A stretch of 64,000 nt of DNA from positions 62,543 through 126,542 of the forward strand of contig JAUNVA010000005.1 of assembly GCA_030537895.1 (NCBI GenBank), given 5' to 3'. A model generated the notes under the pieces. That model was given only the letters and a program-made list of their open reading frames with translations. It was not told the DNA's origin and did no database searches. The first letter of the stretch is position 1; every line of letters begins with the position of its first letter. This DNA is from Bowdeniella nasicola. Its GTDB lineage: Bacteria; Actinomycetota; Actinomycetes; Actinomycetales; Actinomycetaceae. Position numbers and translations under genes: made by a program. Shown here piece by piece: positions 27,586 to 36,035 of the stretch.

Positions 27586-28095
27586 ATGACGACTTCACCT
27601 TCTACGCCCCGTGTCCTTGTGGTGTGCACCGGCAACATTTGCCGTTCGGCGATGGCCGACGTGGTACTCCACGCCCGGGCCGCCGAGCGCGGCCTCGACC
27701 TCGCCATTGACTCGGCGGGTGTGAGTAACGAGGAAGAGGGTAACCCGATCGACCCGCGCGCACGCCGCGTCCTCAGCGAAGCGGGCTACGCCGTACCCGA
27801 GCATCGCGCCCGCCAAGTCGAGGCCACGGAGCTCGCTGAGACCACGCTCGTACTCGCCATGACGACGCGCCACCTCACCGCGCTGCGCCACCTCGCCGCA
27901 CGCGCCGGTGTGGGGGAAGACAACCTGCACATGTGGCGCGAATACGATCCCGACCTACCCGAAGGCACGCCGGTGGGAAGCGCCCTCGACGTCCCGGACC
28001 CGTGGTACGGCGGGCATACCGACTTCGTGGACACCTTGGAGGTAGTCGAGCGCTGCGCCGATCGGGTACTCGACGCGCTCACTTCGACGAACTGA
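27586..28095 (+). CDS. Low-molecular-weight protein tyrosine phosphatase
   Basis: A 169-residue phosphatase. The CX5R loop is CTGNICR with Cys14 and Arg20 (VVCTGNICRSAMAD), and the general acid Asp lies in DVPDPWYGG near residue 144. Family members dephosphorylate Tyr-phosphorylated proteins or act as arsenate-reductase-like enzymes; here a phosphatase role is most likely. GAGACT stands 6 nt before the ATG, a leaderless arrangement. A downstream hairpin (28102-28134) closes the gene. Confidence 0.9.
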   Translation: MTTSPSTPRVLVVCTGNICRSAMADVVLHARAAERGLDLAIDSAGVSNEEEGNPIDPRARRVLSEAGYAVPEHRARQVEATELAETTLVLAMTTRHLTALRHLAARAGVGEDNLHMWREYDPDLPEGTPVGSALDVPDPWYGGHTDFVDTLEVVERCADRVLDALTSTN

Positions 28096-28101
28096 CGCGG
28101 T

Positions 28102-28134
28102 AGCGTCCGGCCCGGGCCCGATACCGGGGACGCT
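28102..28134. terminator. Hairpin between converging phosphatase and YbjN-like genes
   Basis: AGCGTCC (28102-28108) and GGACGCT (28128-28134) are perfect 7-bp arms around a GC-rich 19-nt interior that can extend the stem. It follows the phosphatase stop by 6 nt and could act on both strands. Confidence 0.5.
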
Positions 28135-28160
28135 GACCGGTGCGCACCGCCACCGGGTGC

Positions 28161-28742
28161 CTAGGGAATTGCCGAACCGGCCTCGAGAGCCTGCGTGAGC
28201 TCGTCAAAAAATGCGTCCGAGGACTGCATCGCCACGTTGATGGCCAGGCTCAACTGGGCGTCGGTCATTCCTGCCCAACAGGGGGTATTCATATCGGTTT
28301 GGACGAGGAATCCTTCCTCGACCGGAACTAGGTAGCACGTGGGGAAGAATTTGGTCCGATGCCAGGTTTCGATGGATTGGCGGATCTGTTCAGCGACCTC
28401 GGCTGGCGCAGGTGTTCTCAACCACGAGTAGACGTAGAGGGTCGCGGACTCCCCCTCCCGCACCTGCACCCGCGTGATGACCCGGTTTTGGAGGATGACG
28501 ATGTCTTCGTTGTGTTCCTCCCACGCCATGCCGAGGTAGCGCACGAACTCGCGCACTCGATCCCGGGTGAGGGGCGCGACGACATGTTTTCCAGTGATCA
28601 TCTCCAACTGATCGGGCGGGGAGCCGGGGACTTCGGAGCCCGTGGGCGGTATCAGGGCCGGATCGAACGGGTCGAAGGGTTGGCTTTTGCGCTCCTCGGG
28701 CTCCTCGTCGCCACTGCGGCGGGATGTAAAGGGCCAGCTCAT
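28161..28742 (-). CDS. YbjN-domain protein, type A, second copy
   Basis: A 193-residue soluble protein with a charged N-terminal extension (about 45 residues). The YbjN-like core contains PLTRDRVREFV, VREGESATL, SIETWHRTKFFP and CWAGMTDAQLSL. It is paralogous to the gene at 29383 (shared PLTR-x-R, VREG, ETWHRT and W-x-AG-x-x-D-x-QLS). YbjN proteins have a chaperone-like fold similar to type III secretion chaperones, and their role is poorly understood. It overlaps the upstream type B gene by ATGA, so the two are translationally coupled. Confidence 0.7.
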   Translation of the reverse strand: MSWPFTSRRSGDEEPEERKSQPFDPFDPALIPPTGSEVPGSPPDQLEMITGKHVVAPLTRDRVREFVRYLGMAWEEHNEDIVILQNRVITRVQVREGESATLYVYSWLRTPAPAEVAEQIRQSIETWHRTKFFPTCYLVPVEEGFLVQTDMNTPCWAGMTDAQLSLAINVAMQSSDAFFDELTQALEAGSAIP

Positions 28743-29272
28743 GTGGTGCCTCCCAGCGGCGGTGGGTCTGCGGGGTGCCGCCTGAACTCTGCGAAGAAGT
28801 CCAGGAGCGTCCCGATTGCACAGCGGACATGGACCGTCAGTTGCTCATCGGTCACGCCCGCCGAGAGATCGACGGAGTAGTCGGCGCACACCCGCACACC
28901 GCCCTCGTCGGTGATCGAATAAAACCCGCGCGGCCAGGAGTGCTCCAGATGCCAGTGTTCGATCCTGTCCCGAATGGCGTGCAACTCCGAGACGGGGGCC
29001 GTCCAGCTTGATTCCGACTGGAAACTGAGGATCTGCCCGTTTTCCCCAGCGCAGTGAATGGTGGTGAATGCCCCGTGCCAATAAAACCCCGGGGTGCTCG
29101 TGTGATCGACGAACCAGTAGATCGACATCGGCTGCAGTGCTTGGACGATGCGTTGCGCGCTGAGGGCGGGCGGCATCCCCGCTGGTCGATGCGGCTCGGG
29201 CTGAGGTGGACCCGGGCGGGGCGCACCGGAAGGCCACTCGGCGTTTCGCCCTGGCTCGGACGGCGGCGTCAT
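28739..29272 (-). CDS. YbjN-domain protein, type B, second copy
   Basis: A 177-residue protein. A Pro-rich N-terminus (about 35 residues) is followed by RIVQALQPMSIYWFVDHTSTPGFYWHGAFTTIH, SWPRGFYSITDEGGVRV and SAGVTDEQLTVHV. It matches the type B gene at 29868 in YW-x-GA-x-T-x-IH, the WH...WPRG-x-YSI run and the D-x-QL motif. A good RBS (GAGGGAGGGA) lies upstream and a possible -10 (TAGGCT) in the 110-bp spacer before it. Coupled by ATGA to the type A gene downstream. Confidence 0.7.
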   Translation of the reverse strand: MTPPSEPGRNAEWPSGAPRPGPPQPEPHRPAGMPPALSAQRIVQALQPMSIYWFVDHTSTPGFYWHGAFTTIHCAGENGQILSFQSESSWTAPVSELHAIRDRIEHWHLEHSWPRGFYSITDEGGVRVCADYSVDLSAGVTDEQLTVHVRCAIGTLLDFFAEFRRHPADPPPLGGTT

Positions 29273-29382
29273 CGCGATGTCCCTCCCTCACACGACGGGG
29301 TTCTAGCCTATCAACCTGCTGAGGTGCCGCTCACACCCTGGAGTGGAAGCGATTCGACCCCGACCACACGCACGGTGGCGCC

Positions 29383-29871
29383 TCAGAGCGCGTCGAGCGA
29401 ATCCATGAGGTCTTTGAGCCCGTCGACAGCCGCGTCGGCCACGGTGATCATGCGCTCGAAGTGGAACGACAGCTGCTCGTCACTGATGCCCGCCCGCCAG
29501 GACGAATCCAGTCGGACGCGAACCGAAAACGTGGCGGGTCCCGGCACGATGATGACCGTCCCGAAGGGTTCGGTGCGGTGCCAGGTCTCGGCGTAGTCGT
29601 AGGCTTCCGGCAGGCGTGCCGCGGGCCCGATGTCACGCTCGCCCGCCAGGAAGTGAAGGCTCGCGTGGCGCCCTTCGCGCACCGTCAGGATCATTTCGAG
29701 ATCCTCTTCCTCGAAGATCAGGCTGAACCGGCCCGTGGGTTCCTCGACCCAGTCGAGCTCCCGCGCTCTCAACAGCGTGAGGAGCCGCTCGCGCGTCAGC
29801 GGGCGCACCAGGTGATCTGGGTCGTGGCCTCCACCGCTCGGGAGGTTCGTGTCTACCGGCGTATCGCTCAT
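29383..29871 (-). CDS. YbjN-domain protein, type A, first copy
   Basis: A 162-residue protein with a short acidic N-terminus, HLVRPLTRERLLTLLRARELDWVEE, FEEEDLEMILTVREGRHASLHFL, DYAETWHRTEPFG and SWRAGISDEQLSFHFERM. The start ATG 29871 overlaps the stop of the type B gene (ATGA). The long in-frame extension upstream to 30201 reads through that neighbour and is not coding. Its partner-like position and fold suggest a B/A heterodimer; this is an inference. Confidence 0.7.
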   Translation of the reverse strand: MSDTPVDTNLPSGGGHDPDHLVRPLTRERLLTLLRARELDWVEEPTGRFSLIFEEEDLEMILTVREGRHASLHFLAGERDIGPAARLPEAYDYAETWHRTEPFGTVIIVPGPATFSVRVRLDSSWRAGISDEQLSFHFERMITVADAAVDGLKDLMDSLDAL

Positions 29872-30341
29872 TGTCCCGCCTCCCCGATCCGGCAGGCCGC
29901 CTCGAGGGCCGTGAAGAAGGCGCGCAGCGCCTCGACACCCGAGAGGAGCGCGGACAACAGTTGGCCGTCGCCGAGGCCCATGGTGGCGTCGATGCTCACG
30001 TCCGCGTGCAGGCGTAGCGAACCGTCCTCGAGGATCGAGTAGTGGCCCCGCGGCCAGGGCTGGACGCGATGCCACTCGCGAATTGTCCCGCGCGCGACGT
30101 CGAGCGCGGTGAGCGGGTAGGTGCGCGTGGAGCGGGAGGCCAGGAATAGGACGCAGCTCTTGTGACCGAGCAGATGGATTGAGGTGATCGCCCCGTCCCA
30201 ATACATGCCGAGCTCGAGGTTGCGGTCGGTGAAAAAGTAGAGGTCGGTCTCGTGCAGCACATCCACGACGCGCTCCAGCGTGACCGCCGTCGTGAGAGCC
30301 TCGTCATCGGGCCGCGAGTGGTCGGGTCGGAGCGGAGTCAC
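29868..30341 (-). CDS. YbjN-domain protein, type B, first copy
   Basis: About 157 residues, starting near GTG 30341, only 8 bp after the phosphoribosyltransferase stop. An alternative GTG at 30383 would add 14 residues overlapping that gene; neither start has a strong RBS, so the start is uncertain. Core motifs are VTLERVVDVLHETDLYFF, GMYWDGAITSIH, IREWHRVQPWPRGHYSI and GLGDGQLLSALL. It is paralogous to 28739-29272 and begins a four-gene run. Confidence 0.65.
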   Translation of the reverse strand: MTPLRPDHSRPDDEALTTAVTLERVVDVLHETDLYFFTDRNLELGMYWDGAITSIHLLGHKSCVLFLASRSTRTYPLTALDVARGTIREWHRVQPWPRGHYSILEDGSLRLHADVSIDATMGLGDGQLLSALLSGVEALRAFFTALEAACRIGEAGQ

Positions 30342-30349
30342 CGGCGGAC

Positions 30350-30862
30350 CTAGGTGGCGCTCACGGGCGGACGGTCGGACCACGGGAACGCGATCCAGCG
30401 TTCCGTCTGCTTCCAGGCGTAATGGGGAATGACCACGGAGCGAGGCTTGTGATAGATCACCGCCGAGCGCGTTTCGACGCCCTCGAACTCCTCAAACATC
30501 TCGATCACCTTCGCCAGCGTACGGCCGGAGTCCGCGACGTCGTCCACCACGAGGATGCGCTTATTCGGCAGCGTTGAGGTGTCCATCATCGGGTCGAGCA
30601 GGCGCGGTTCGGCGAGCGTTTGCGCCACATCCGTATAGAACTCGACGTTCATCGTGCCGAGCGCCTTCACGCCGAGCGCGTAGGACACGGCCCCTGCGGG
30701 AAGGAGGCCGCCCCGGGCGACGGCGACGACGACGTCGGGCCGCCAGCCGTCGTCGACAATCGCCTGGGCGAGATCTCGGGCACTGCGACCGAAGTCGTCC
30801 CAGGTGAGGATTTCCCGCTCGAGGTTCTCGTGGCCGGTAGCGCCGTCGTCGAAAGCTGTCAT
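30350..30862 (-). CDS. Type I phosphoribosyltransferase
   Basis: A 170-residue PRTase. The PRPP-binding loop RILVVDDVADSGRTL (residues about 106-120) and VVVAVARGGLLPAGAVSYAL are classical. ERWIAFPW at the C-terminus resembles xanthine/hypoxanthine-type enzymes (Gpt), which attach ribose phosphate to a purine. The base is not settled; no separate hood motif stands out. TAAGAT lies exactly 6 nt before the ATG (30869-30874), so it is probably leaderless. The YbjN-like genes follow on the same strand within a few bases. Confidence 0.85.
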   Translation of the reverse strand: MTAFDDGATGHENLEREILTWDDFGRSARDLAQAIVDDGWRPDVVVAVARGGLLPAGAVSYALGVKALGTMNVEFYTDVAQTLAEPRLLDPMMDTSTLPNKRILVVDDVADSGRTLAKVIEMFEEFEGVETRSAVIYHKPRSVVIPHYAWKQTERWIAFPWSDRPPVSAT

Positions 30863-30926
30863 ACCCCGATCTTACGGCCCCGGCCCCGGCTGTACCTGGG
30901 ACTGGTGGCTGGCCCACAATGACAGG
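30863..30926. promoter_or_regulatory. 64-bp divergent promoter region with two leaderless starts
   Basis: The spacer has TAAGAT (30869-30874, minus) for the phosphoribosyltransferase and CACAAT (30915-30920, plus) for the YeiH-like gene. Each lies exactly 6 nt from its start codon. The two -10 boxes face away from each other with 40 bp between them. No other operator is obvious. Confidence 0.6.
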
Positions 30927-32012
30927 GTGACTCGATTTCTCACGCTGCTCCCCGGACTCGCGCTTGCGGCGCTCGCGACCGCTCTCGCGTTCGCCCTCAA
31001 TGCCCTGGCCCCCCTCCTCTCCGTGCTCCTCGTCGCGATCATCCTGGGTGTGATCGCGCGCAACACGGGACTGATCCGCGAGGCCGCGGAGCCGGGCCTC
31101 GCCCTCACCGGACGGACCATCTTGCGGGCCGGTGTCGTGCTGCTCGGGTTGCGACTGTCGATCCCCGAAGTTCTGGACCTGGGGTGGGGCGTGATCGTTG
31201 TCATTGTGCTCACCGTCGTGGTCACCTACCTGGTGACGATGGCGTGCGCCAGGGCGCTGAAGCTCGGTCACTCCACCGCGGTCCTGACCGCGACGGGCAC
31301 CGCGATCTGTGGGGCGGCAGCCGTCGCCGCCATGACCGCGGTCCTACCCGAGGACGAGGAGGATCCCACGCAGGACGCCGCGGCGACAGCCGTCGCCGCC
31401 GTCACGCTGTTCGGTACGATCGGGCTCCTCGCGATCCCGGCACTCGCCGGCGCCATCGGTCTCGGAGCGGAAGCGGCTGGGGTGTGGATTGGGGCAGCGA
31501 TCCACGAGGTCGGACAGGTGGTGGCCGGCGCCGGCATCGGGGCGCAGCACTACGCCGACGCCGCCGGCACGCTCACCGATACGGCGCTCGTGACCAAACT
31601 TGGTCGGGTCGTCCTGCTCGCTCCGTTGGTCGCGATCATCGGGGCGCTCGAAGCGAATCGTCGGCGTCGACGGCTGGAGGCACGGCTCGCCCGAGAGGAG
31701 GTCGACGCCGCCCTCGCCGGGCGCCCCGTCGATCACACCCCCGTCGCCGCCACCGGCTCGATCGTGCCGGCGTTTGTGCTCGGTTTCCTCGCCATGGTGA
31801 TCCTGCGCTCACTCCTCCCGGTGCCGACCGGCCTCCTGGAGGGGGCCGACCTCGTCGCGACCCTCCTACTGACCGCCGCCATGTTCGCGATGGGTGCGGG
31901 AGTGCGGGTGCGCAGGCTCGTGGACACGGGCGGGCGGGCCCTCGCGCTCGGAGCGATTGCTGCGGTGGCCTCTGCCGCGCTCTCGCTTGGCGCGATCCTC
32001 CTGCTGGTGTGA
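30927..32012 (+). CDS. YeiH-family putative sulfate exporter (UPF0324)
   Basis: A 361-residue membrane protein with about ten helices. LLSVLLVAIILGVIARNTG, LRAGVVLLGLRLS, TGTAICGAAAVAAM and AAIHEVGQVVAGAGIG are hallmark stretches of the YeiH/UPF0324 family. Some members export sulfate or are linked to sulfite handling; the substrate here is unproven. Start GTG 30927 has no good RBS, but CACAAT stands 6 nt upstream, fitting leaderless initiation; the weak upstream extension to 30804 is not protein-like. Confidence 0.85.
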   Translation: MTRFLTLLPGLALAALATALAFALNALAPLLSVLLVAIILGVIARNTGLIREAAEPGLALTGRTILRAGVVLLGLRLSIPEVLDLGWGVIVVIVLTVVVTYLVTMACARALKLGHSTAVLTATGTAICGAAAVAAMTAVLPEDEEDPTQDAAATAVAAVTLFGTIGLLAIPALAGAIGLGAEAAGVWIGAAIHEVGQVVAGAGIGAQHYADAAGTLTDTALVTKLGRVVLLAPLVAIIGALEANRRRRRLEARLAREEVDAALAGRPVDHTPVAATGSIVPAFVLGFLAMVILRSLLPVPTGLLEGADLVATLLLTAAMFAMGAGVRVRRLVDTGGRALALGAIAAVASAALSLGAILLLV

Positions 32013-32098
32013 CGTGAGGAAGACCCCGCGCAATCTCTTCCACGACCCGTTATGAAAGTCCTAGTCCCGCGCGCGACACCCGTCCTAGGCTAGGAGCC

Positions 32099-33322
32099 GT
32101 GATCACTGTTGCTTCACCTCGCGAACCAGCGCCGGAAACGCGAGTCGCACTAGTTCCCGAGACCGTGAGGGCGCTCACGCGTGCTGGTCATCGGGTCCTA
32201 GTGGAGGAAGGAGCCGGTCTTGCTGCCGGCCATCCCGACAACGAATACGTCGACGCGGGCGCCGACGTCGTTTCCGGCATCGACCTTTCAACCGTGGACA
32301 TCCTCGCCCACGTCACGCCCCTGCCCCCACCGTCGATCGCGCGCCTGCGCCGCGGTGCTGTCACCATCGGCCTTATGGCCCCGTTCACCGACGAACGGAT
32401 GGCCGCCCTCACCGACGCCGGTGTCACCGCCCTCGCCTTCGAGAAAGTGCCGCGCACCTCGCGCGCCCAGGCCGTAGACGTTCTCTCCTCGCAGGCGCTG
32501 TGCGCGGGCTATCGCTGCGTTCTCGAAGCGGCTATCCGCCTGCCGCGGTTCTTCCCGCTCGCGATGACGGCGGCCGGTACCGTGCCCCCCGCCAAGGTGG
32601 TGGTCCTCGGGATCGGCGTCGCTGGCCTGCAGGCCATCGCCACCGCCAAACGCCTCGGGGCGACCGTCGCCGCAAACGACATCCGGCCCTCCTCCGCGGA
32701 GGAGGCACGCTCCGTCGGGGCGACGTTCATCGACGTTGGCCTCGATACCTCCGAGGGGGCTGGCACCGGCGGGTATGCACGCAGTCTCGGCGAGGACAGC
32801 GCCGCCCGCCAACAGGCGGCGCTCGCCCCGCACATCGCGGAAGCCGACGTGCTCATCACGACGGCGGGTGTGCCGGGCAAATCCGCTCCCCGGCTCGCCA
32901 CCACCGAGATGGTGGCGGCGATGAAACCGGGCTCCGTCGTCGTCGATATGCTCGCCGCCTCGGGCGGTAACGTCGAGGGTTCGCGCCCCGGTGAAGACGT
33001 GCGCGTCCCGTCCTCGCGGGGCGGGGGCGAGATCACGATCGTGGGCCTCACCGTGCCACCGGCCGACCTGCCGACCGACGCGTCGCGCCTGTACGCGAAG
33101 AATGTCGCCACCATGATCGGTTTCCTCTCGACCGATGACGGTCTGGCGGTCGACCTGGACGACGACATCCTCGCGGGTGCCGCCATTACCCACGACGGGC
33201 ACAACCGCCTGACCGACCCCGCTGCGGCCCAGCCGCCGACAGAGGCGGCCACGAGTGCCGAACAGACGAACCCCCCGGCCGAGGCCCCGGCCCCCGAGAC
33301 CGACTCTGGAAACCCCGCATGA
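32099..33322 (+). CDS. pntAA: NAD(P) transhydrogenase alpha-1 subunit (PntAA)
   Basis: A 407-residue NAD(H)-binding subunit of the proton-translocating transhydrogenase. AlaDH/PNT motifs include ASPREPAPETRVALVPETV, EEGAGLAAGHPD and the Rossmann stretch VVVLGIGVAGLQAIATAKRLGA. The C-terminus is a Pro/Ala/Glu-rich tail that fades into the membrane subunit gene. GTG 32099 is preceded by TAGGCT 7 nt upstream, likely leaderless. It overlaps pntAB by ATGA. The complex makes NADPH using the proton gradient. Confidence 0.93.
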   Translation: MITVASPREPAPETRVALVPETVRALTRAGHRVLVEEGAGLAAGHPDNEYVDAGADVVSGIDLSTVDILAHVTPLPPPSIARLRRGAVTIGLMAPFTDERMAALTDAGVTALAFEKVPRTSRAQAVDVLSSQALCAGYRCVLEAAIRLPRFFPLAMTAAGTVPPAKVVVLGIGVAGLQAIATAKRLGATVAANDIRPSSAEEARSVGATFIDVGLDTSEGAGTGGYARSLGEDSAARQQAALAPHIAEADVLITTAGVPGKSAPRLATTEMVAAMKPGSVVVDMLAASGGNVEGSRPGEDVRVPSSRGGGEITIVGLTVPPADLPTDASRLYAKNVATMIGFLSTDDGLAVDLDDDILAGAAITHDGHNRLTDPAAAQPPTEAATSAEQTNPPAEAPAPETDSGNPA

Positions 33323-33627
33323 TCATCACGATTCTCACGATTTTCGTCCTTGCCGCGTTCGTCGGTGTGGAGGTCGTCTCGAAGGTGTCCTCCACGCTGC
33401 ACACGCCGCTCATGAGCGGCGCAAACGCGATCCACGGGATCATCCTCGTGGGCGCGATCATGGTGACCGCGAACGCCACGAACTGGGTGCTCGCCACCCT
33501 CGGGTTCATCGCCGTCCTTCTTGCGACCGTGAACCTGGTCGGCGGCTTCGTCATCACGGACCGGATGCTCGAGATGTTCTCCGCCAAGAAGGCACCGAAG
33601 CCCGCAGCTGAGGAGGCGGCCCGATGA
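33319..33627 (+). CDS. pntAB: NAD(P) transhydrogenase alpha-2 subunit (PntAB)
   Basis: A 102-residue membrane subunit with three hydrophobic helices (TILTIFVLAAFVGVEVV; HGIILVGAIMVTANAT; WVLATLGFIAVLLATVNLVGGFVITDRML). In enterobacteria this segment is fused to PntA; here it is a separate gene, as in Rhodospirillum and many actinobacteria. It ends in an Ala/Lys tail and overlaps pntB by ATGA. Confidence 0.92.
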   Translation: MIITILTIFVLAAFVGVEVVSKVSSTLHTPLMSGANAIHGIILVGAIMVTANATNWVLATLGFIAVLLATVNLVGGFVITDRMLEMFSAKKAPKPAAEEAAR

Positions 33628-35012
33628 ACGTCATCGCCCCCGATATTGCAGCGCTCGGCTACCTTGTGGCCGCCATCTGCTTCATCCTCGCCCTCAAGGG
33701 CCTGTCAGCGCCGCGCACAGCCCGCGTCGGCAACCTGGTGGGTGCCGCGGGCGCACTCCTTGCCGTCGTCATCGCGTTCTTGTCCACCGACTTCGTGGGC
33801 CCGAACCTCATCGTCGTCCTGGTCGCGCTCGGGTTGGGCGTCTTGATCGCCGTGCCCTGGGCCCGCATCGTGAAGATGACCGATCTGCCTCAGCTCGTCG
33901 CCATCTTCAACGGCGTGGGCGGCGGCGCGGCCGCGACCGTCGGAATCATGGAACTCACCGAATGGGGTGGTGCGAGCACCCACCTCGCAACCCCCGCGAC
34001 CGCGTTCGCCGTTCTCATCGGTGCGGTCTCCTTCTCGGGCTCCATGCTGACGTTCGCGAAGCTCCAGGAACTCATGACGGCCCGTCCCATCGTCGTGCCG
34101 GCCGCACCCGCGGTGATGGGCGGCACGATGCTTGCGAGCCTCATCCTCGCCATCGTCACCGCCGTGACCGGCAACGTGTGGGCGGGAGTCGCGCTCCTTG
34201 TCACGGGGCTCGCCTCCGGCGTGTTGCTCGTGCTGCCGGTCGGTGGCGCCGACGTCCCGATCGTCATCTCGCTGCTGAACGCCTTCACGGGCCTCGCCGT
34301 TGCCGCCTCCGGATTCGCGATGCCGAATACGCTCCTGCTGGTGGCCGGGACGCTCGTGGGTGCCTCCGGTTCCATTCTCACGATGGCGATGGCGAACGCC
34401 ATGGGCCGCTCCGTTGCGGGCATCCTCTTCGGTGCCCTGAAGGGCGGATCCACCGCGGGCTCCACGCAGGCCTCCGACCGGCCCGTGCGCCGCGCTCAGG
34501 CCGACGATGTCGCCATCGCCCTTGCGTACGCCTCGCGCGTCGTCGTGGTGCCGGGCTACGGGCTCGCCGTCGCGCAGGCCCAGCACACGTGCGCGGAACT
34601 CGTGACCGAACTTCGCGAGCGCGGCGTCGATGCCGTCTACGGTATCCACCCCGTGGCCGGCCGTATGCCGGGTCACATGAACGTGCTGCTCGCTGAGGCG
34701 AACGTGCCCTATGAGCTGCTCATCGAGGCGGAGGACGTGAACGCCTCCATGCCGTCGACCGACGTGGTCCTCGTGGTGGGAGCGAATGATGTGGTCAATC
34801 CCGCGGCGCGTTCCGACACCTCGGCACCGATTTACGGCATGCCCATCATCAACGCCGACCAGGCGGGGCAGGTCTTCTTCTTGAAGCGTTCCATGCGCCC
34901 CGGCTTTGCCGGGATCGAAAACGAGCTGCTCTTCGCTGAGCGCACCCAGCTTCTGTTCGGTGATGCGAAGGAGTCCCTCGGCGCCGTCGTCGCCGCACTC
35001 AAGGAGGTCTAG
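33624..35012 (+). CDS. pntB: NAD(P) transhydrogenase beta subunit (PntB)
   Basis: A 462-residue subunit. The N-terminal two thirds hold about nine membrane helices (LPQLVAIFNGVGGGAAATVGIMEL is diagnostic). The C-terminal NADP(H)-binding domain has VVVPGYGLAVAQAQHTC, GIHPVAGRMPGHMNVLLAEANVPY and GANDVVNPAARSDTSAPIYGMPI. It translocates protons between subunits. The C-terminus is complete. It is the last gene of the transhydrogenase operon. Confidence 0.94.
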   Translation: MNVIAPDIAALGYLVAAICFILALKGLSAPRTARVGNLVGAAGALLAVVIAFLSTDFVGPNLIVVLVALGLGVLIAVPWARIVKMTDLPQLVAIFNGVGGGAAATVGIMELTEWGGASTHLATPATAFAVLIGAVSFSGSMLTFAKLQELMTARPIVVPAAPAVMGGTMLASLILAIVTAVTGNVWAGVALLVTGLASGVLLVLPVGGADVPIVISLLNAFTGLAVAASGFAMPNTLLLVAGTLVGASGSILTMAMANAMGRSVAGILFGALKGGSTAGSTQASDRPVRRAQADDVAIALAYASRVVVVPGYGLAVAQAQHTCAELVTELRERGVDAVYGIHPVAGRMPGHMNVLLAEANVPYELLIEAEDVNASMPSTDVVLVVGANDVVNPAARSDTSAPIYGMPIINADQAGQVFFLKRSMRPGFAGIENELLFAERTQLLFGDAKESLGAVVAALKEV

Positions 35013-35124
35013 GCCGCGTGGCAGGGGGAGTCCGAAAGGTGGAAAGCCCCGACAGTATGGGCATTTCCCGGCTACGGTCGATTCGGGCCACCGGAGGCGT
35101 GGCCACAGAAAGGATTCATTCACG

Positions 35125-35940
35125 ATGACTCGCATTCGTCGCGCGATGCTCGCTTTGATGGGGGCGTCCGCATTGCTGCTCGGAGCCTGCTCGTCTCCTA
35201 GTGACGCACCTTCGAGCACCCCGTCGAACGACTCGGACACTCAGGACAGTTCCGAAGTTTCAGGCACCGTGACCGTGTTCGCGGCCGCGTCGTTGCACAA
35301 GGCCTTTACCGATATCGCCGAAGAGCTCATGTCCGAGTATCCGGACCTCGAGGTCACCTTCTCCTTCGAAGGTTCATCCACCCTGGTCGACCAGATGGCC
35401 GAGGGGGCACCGGCCGATGTGTTCGCCGCCGCCGATGAGAAGAACATGAACCGGGCCAGCGAGGAGAACCTGGTCGGCGATGCTCAGGAGTTCGCGACGA
35501 ATGTCCTCACGTTGATCACGCCGTCCGGTAACCCGGCCGGTATCACGGGCCTCGATGACTCCCTCGACGGCGCCCGCCTCGTCGTGTGCGCCCCGGGTGT
35601 GCCCTGCGGTAACGCGACCGCGGAGCTCACCGAAAAGCTCGGCGTCACCCTGACTCCCGTCTCCGAGGAGCAGAAGGTGACCGACGTGCGCGGCAAGGTC
35701 GAGGCGGGCGAGGCCGACGCCGGTCTCGTCTACACGACCGACGCCAAATCCGCCGGCGATGCCGTCGAGATCATTGAGGTGCCGGGCGCCGACCAGGTCG
35801 TCAACCACTACCCGATCGCGCTCACGGTACGTGGTGCCGACAACCCTGGCGCCCAGGCGTTTATCGACGCCGTGCTCTCCGCCTCCGGCCAGGAGATCCT
35901 CGCCGGCTACGGCTTTGGGCCCGGCGCGGACGCCTCCTAA
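35125..35940 (+). CDS. modA: Molybdate ABC transporter substrate-binding lipoprotein ModA
   Basis: A 271-residue lipoprotein with lipobox LLGACSS (Cys22) and a Ser/Asp-rich linker to residue 45. The ModA core follows: VTVFAAASLHKAFTDIAEEL, FSFEGSSTLVDQMAEGAPADVFAAAD and VPCGNATAEL. The two Ser positions that bind the oxyanion (AAASLH and SSTL) are present. ATG 35125 is preceded by GAAAGGA. Hairpins follow it, and the permease/ATPase gene has its own promoter. Confidence 0.93.
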   Translation: MTRIRRAMLALMGASALLLGACSSPSDAPSSTPSNDSDTQDSSEVSGTVTVFAAASLHKAFTDIAEELMSEYPDLEVTFSFEGSSTLVDQMAEGAPADVFAAADEKNMNRASEENLVGDAQEFATNVLTLITPSGNPAGITGLDDSLDGARLVVCAPGVPCGNATAELTEKLGVTLTPVSEEQKVTDVRGKVEAGEADAGLVYTTDAKSAGDAVEIIEVPGADQVVNHYPIALTVRGADNPGAQAFIDAVLSASGQEILAGYGFGPGADAS

Positions 35941-35952
35941 CCTCTCGCGTCT

Positions 35953-36014
35953 GCGGGCGGAGCGCCTGAAGGGCGGTCCGCCCGCTCGCCCCGGCGGCAC
36001 GCCGCCGGGGCGAG
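35953..36014 (+). terminator. Tandem hairpins between modA and modBC
   Basis: Two GC-rich stems lie in the 95-bp gap: GCGGGCGGA/TCCGCCCGC (35953-35985) and CTCGCCCCGGCGGC/GCCGCCGGGGCGAG (35985-36014, 14-bp arms). They lie just before the modBC -10 (TAACCT, 36024-36029). They suggest that little modA transcription reads into modBC. Confidence 0.65.
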
Positions 36015-36035
36015 GCCGTGCGATAACCTGCCATC

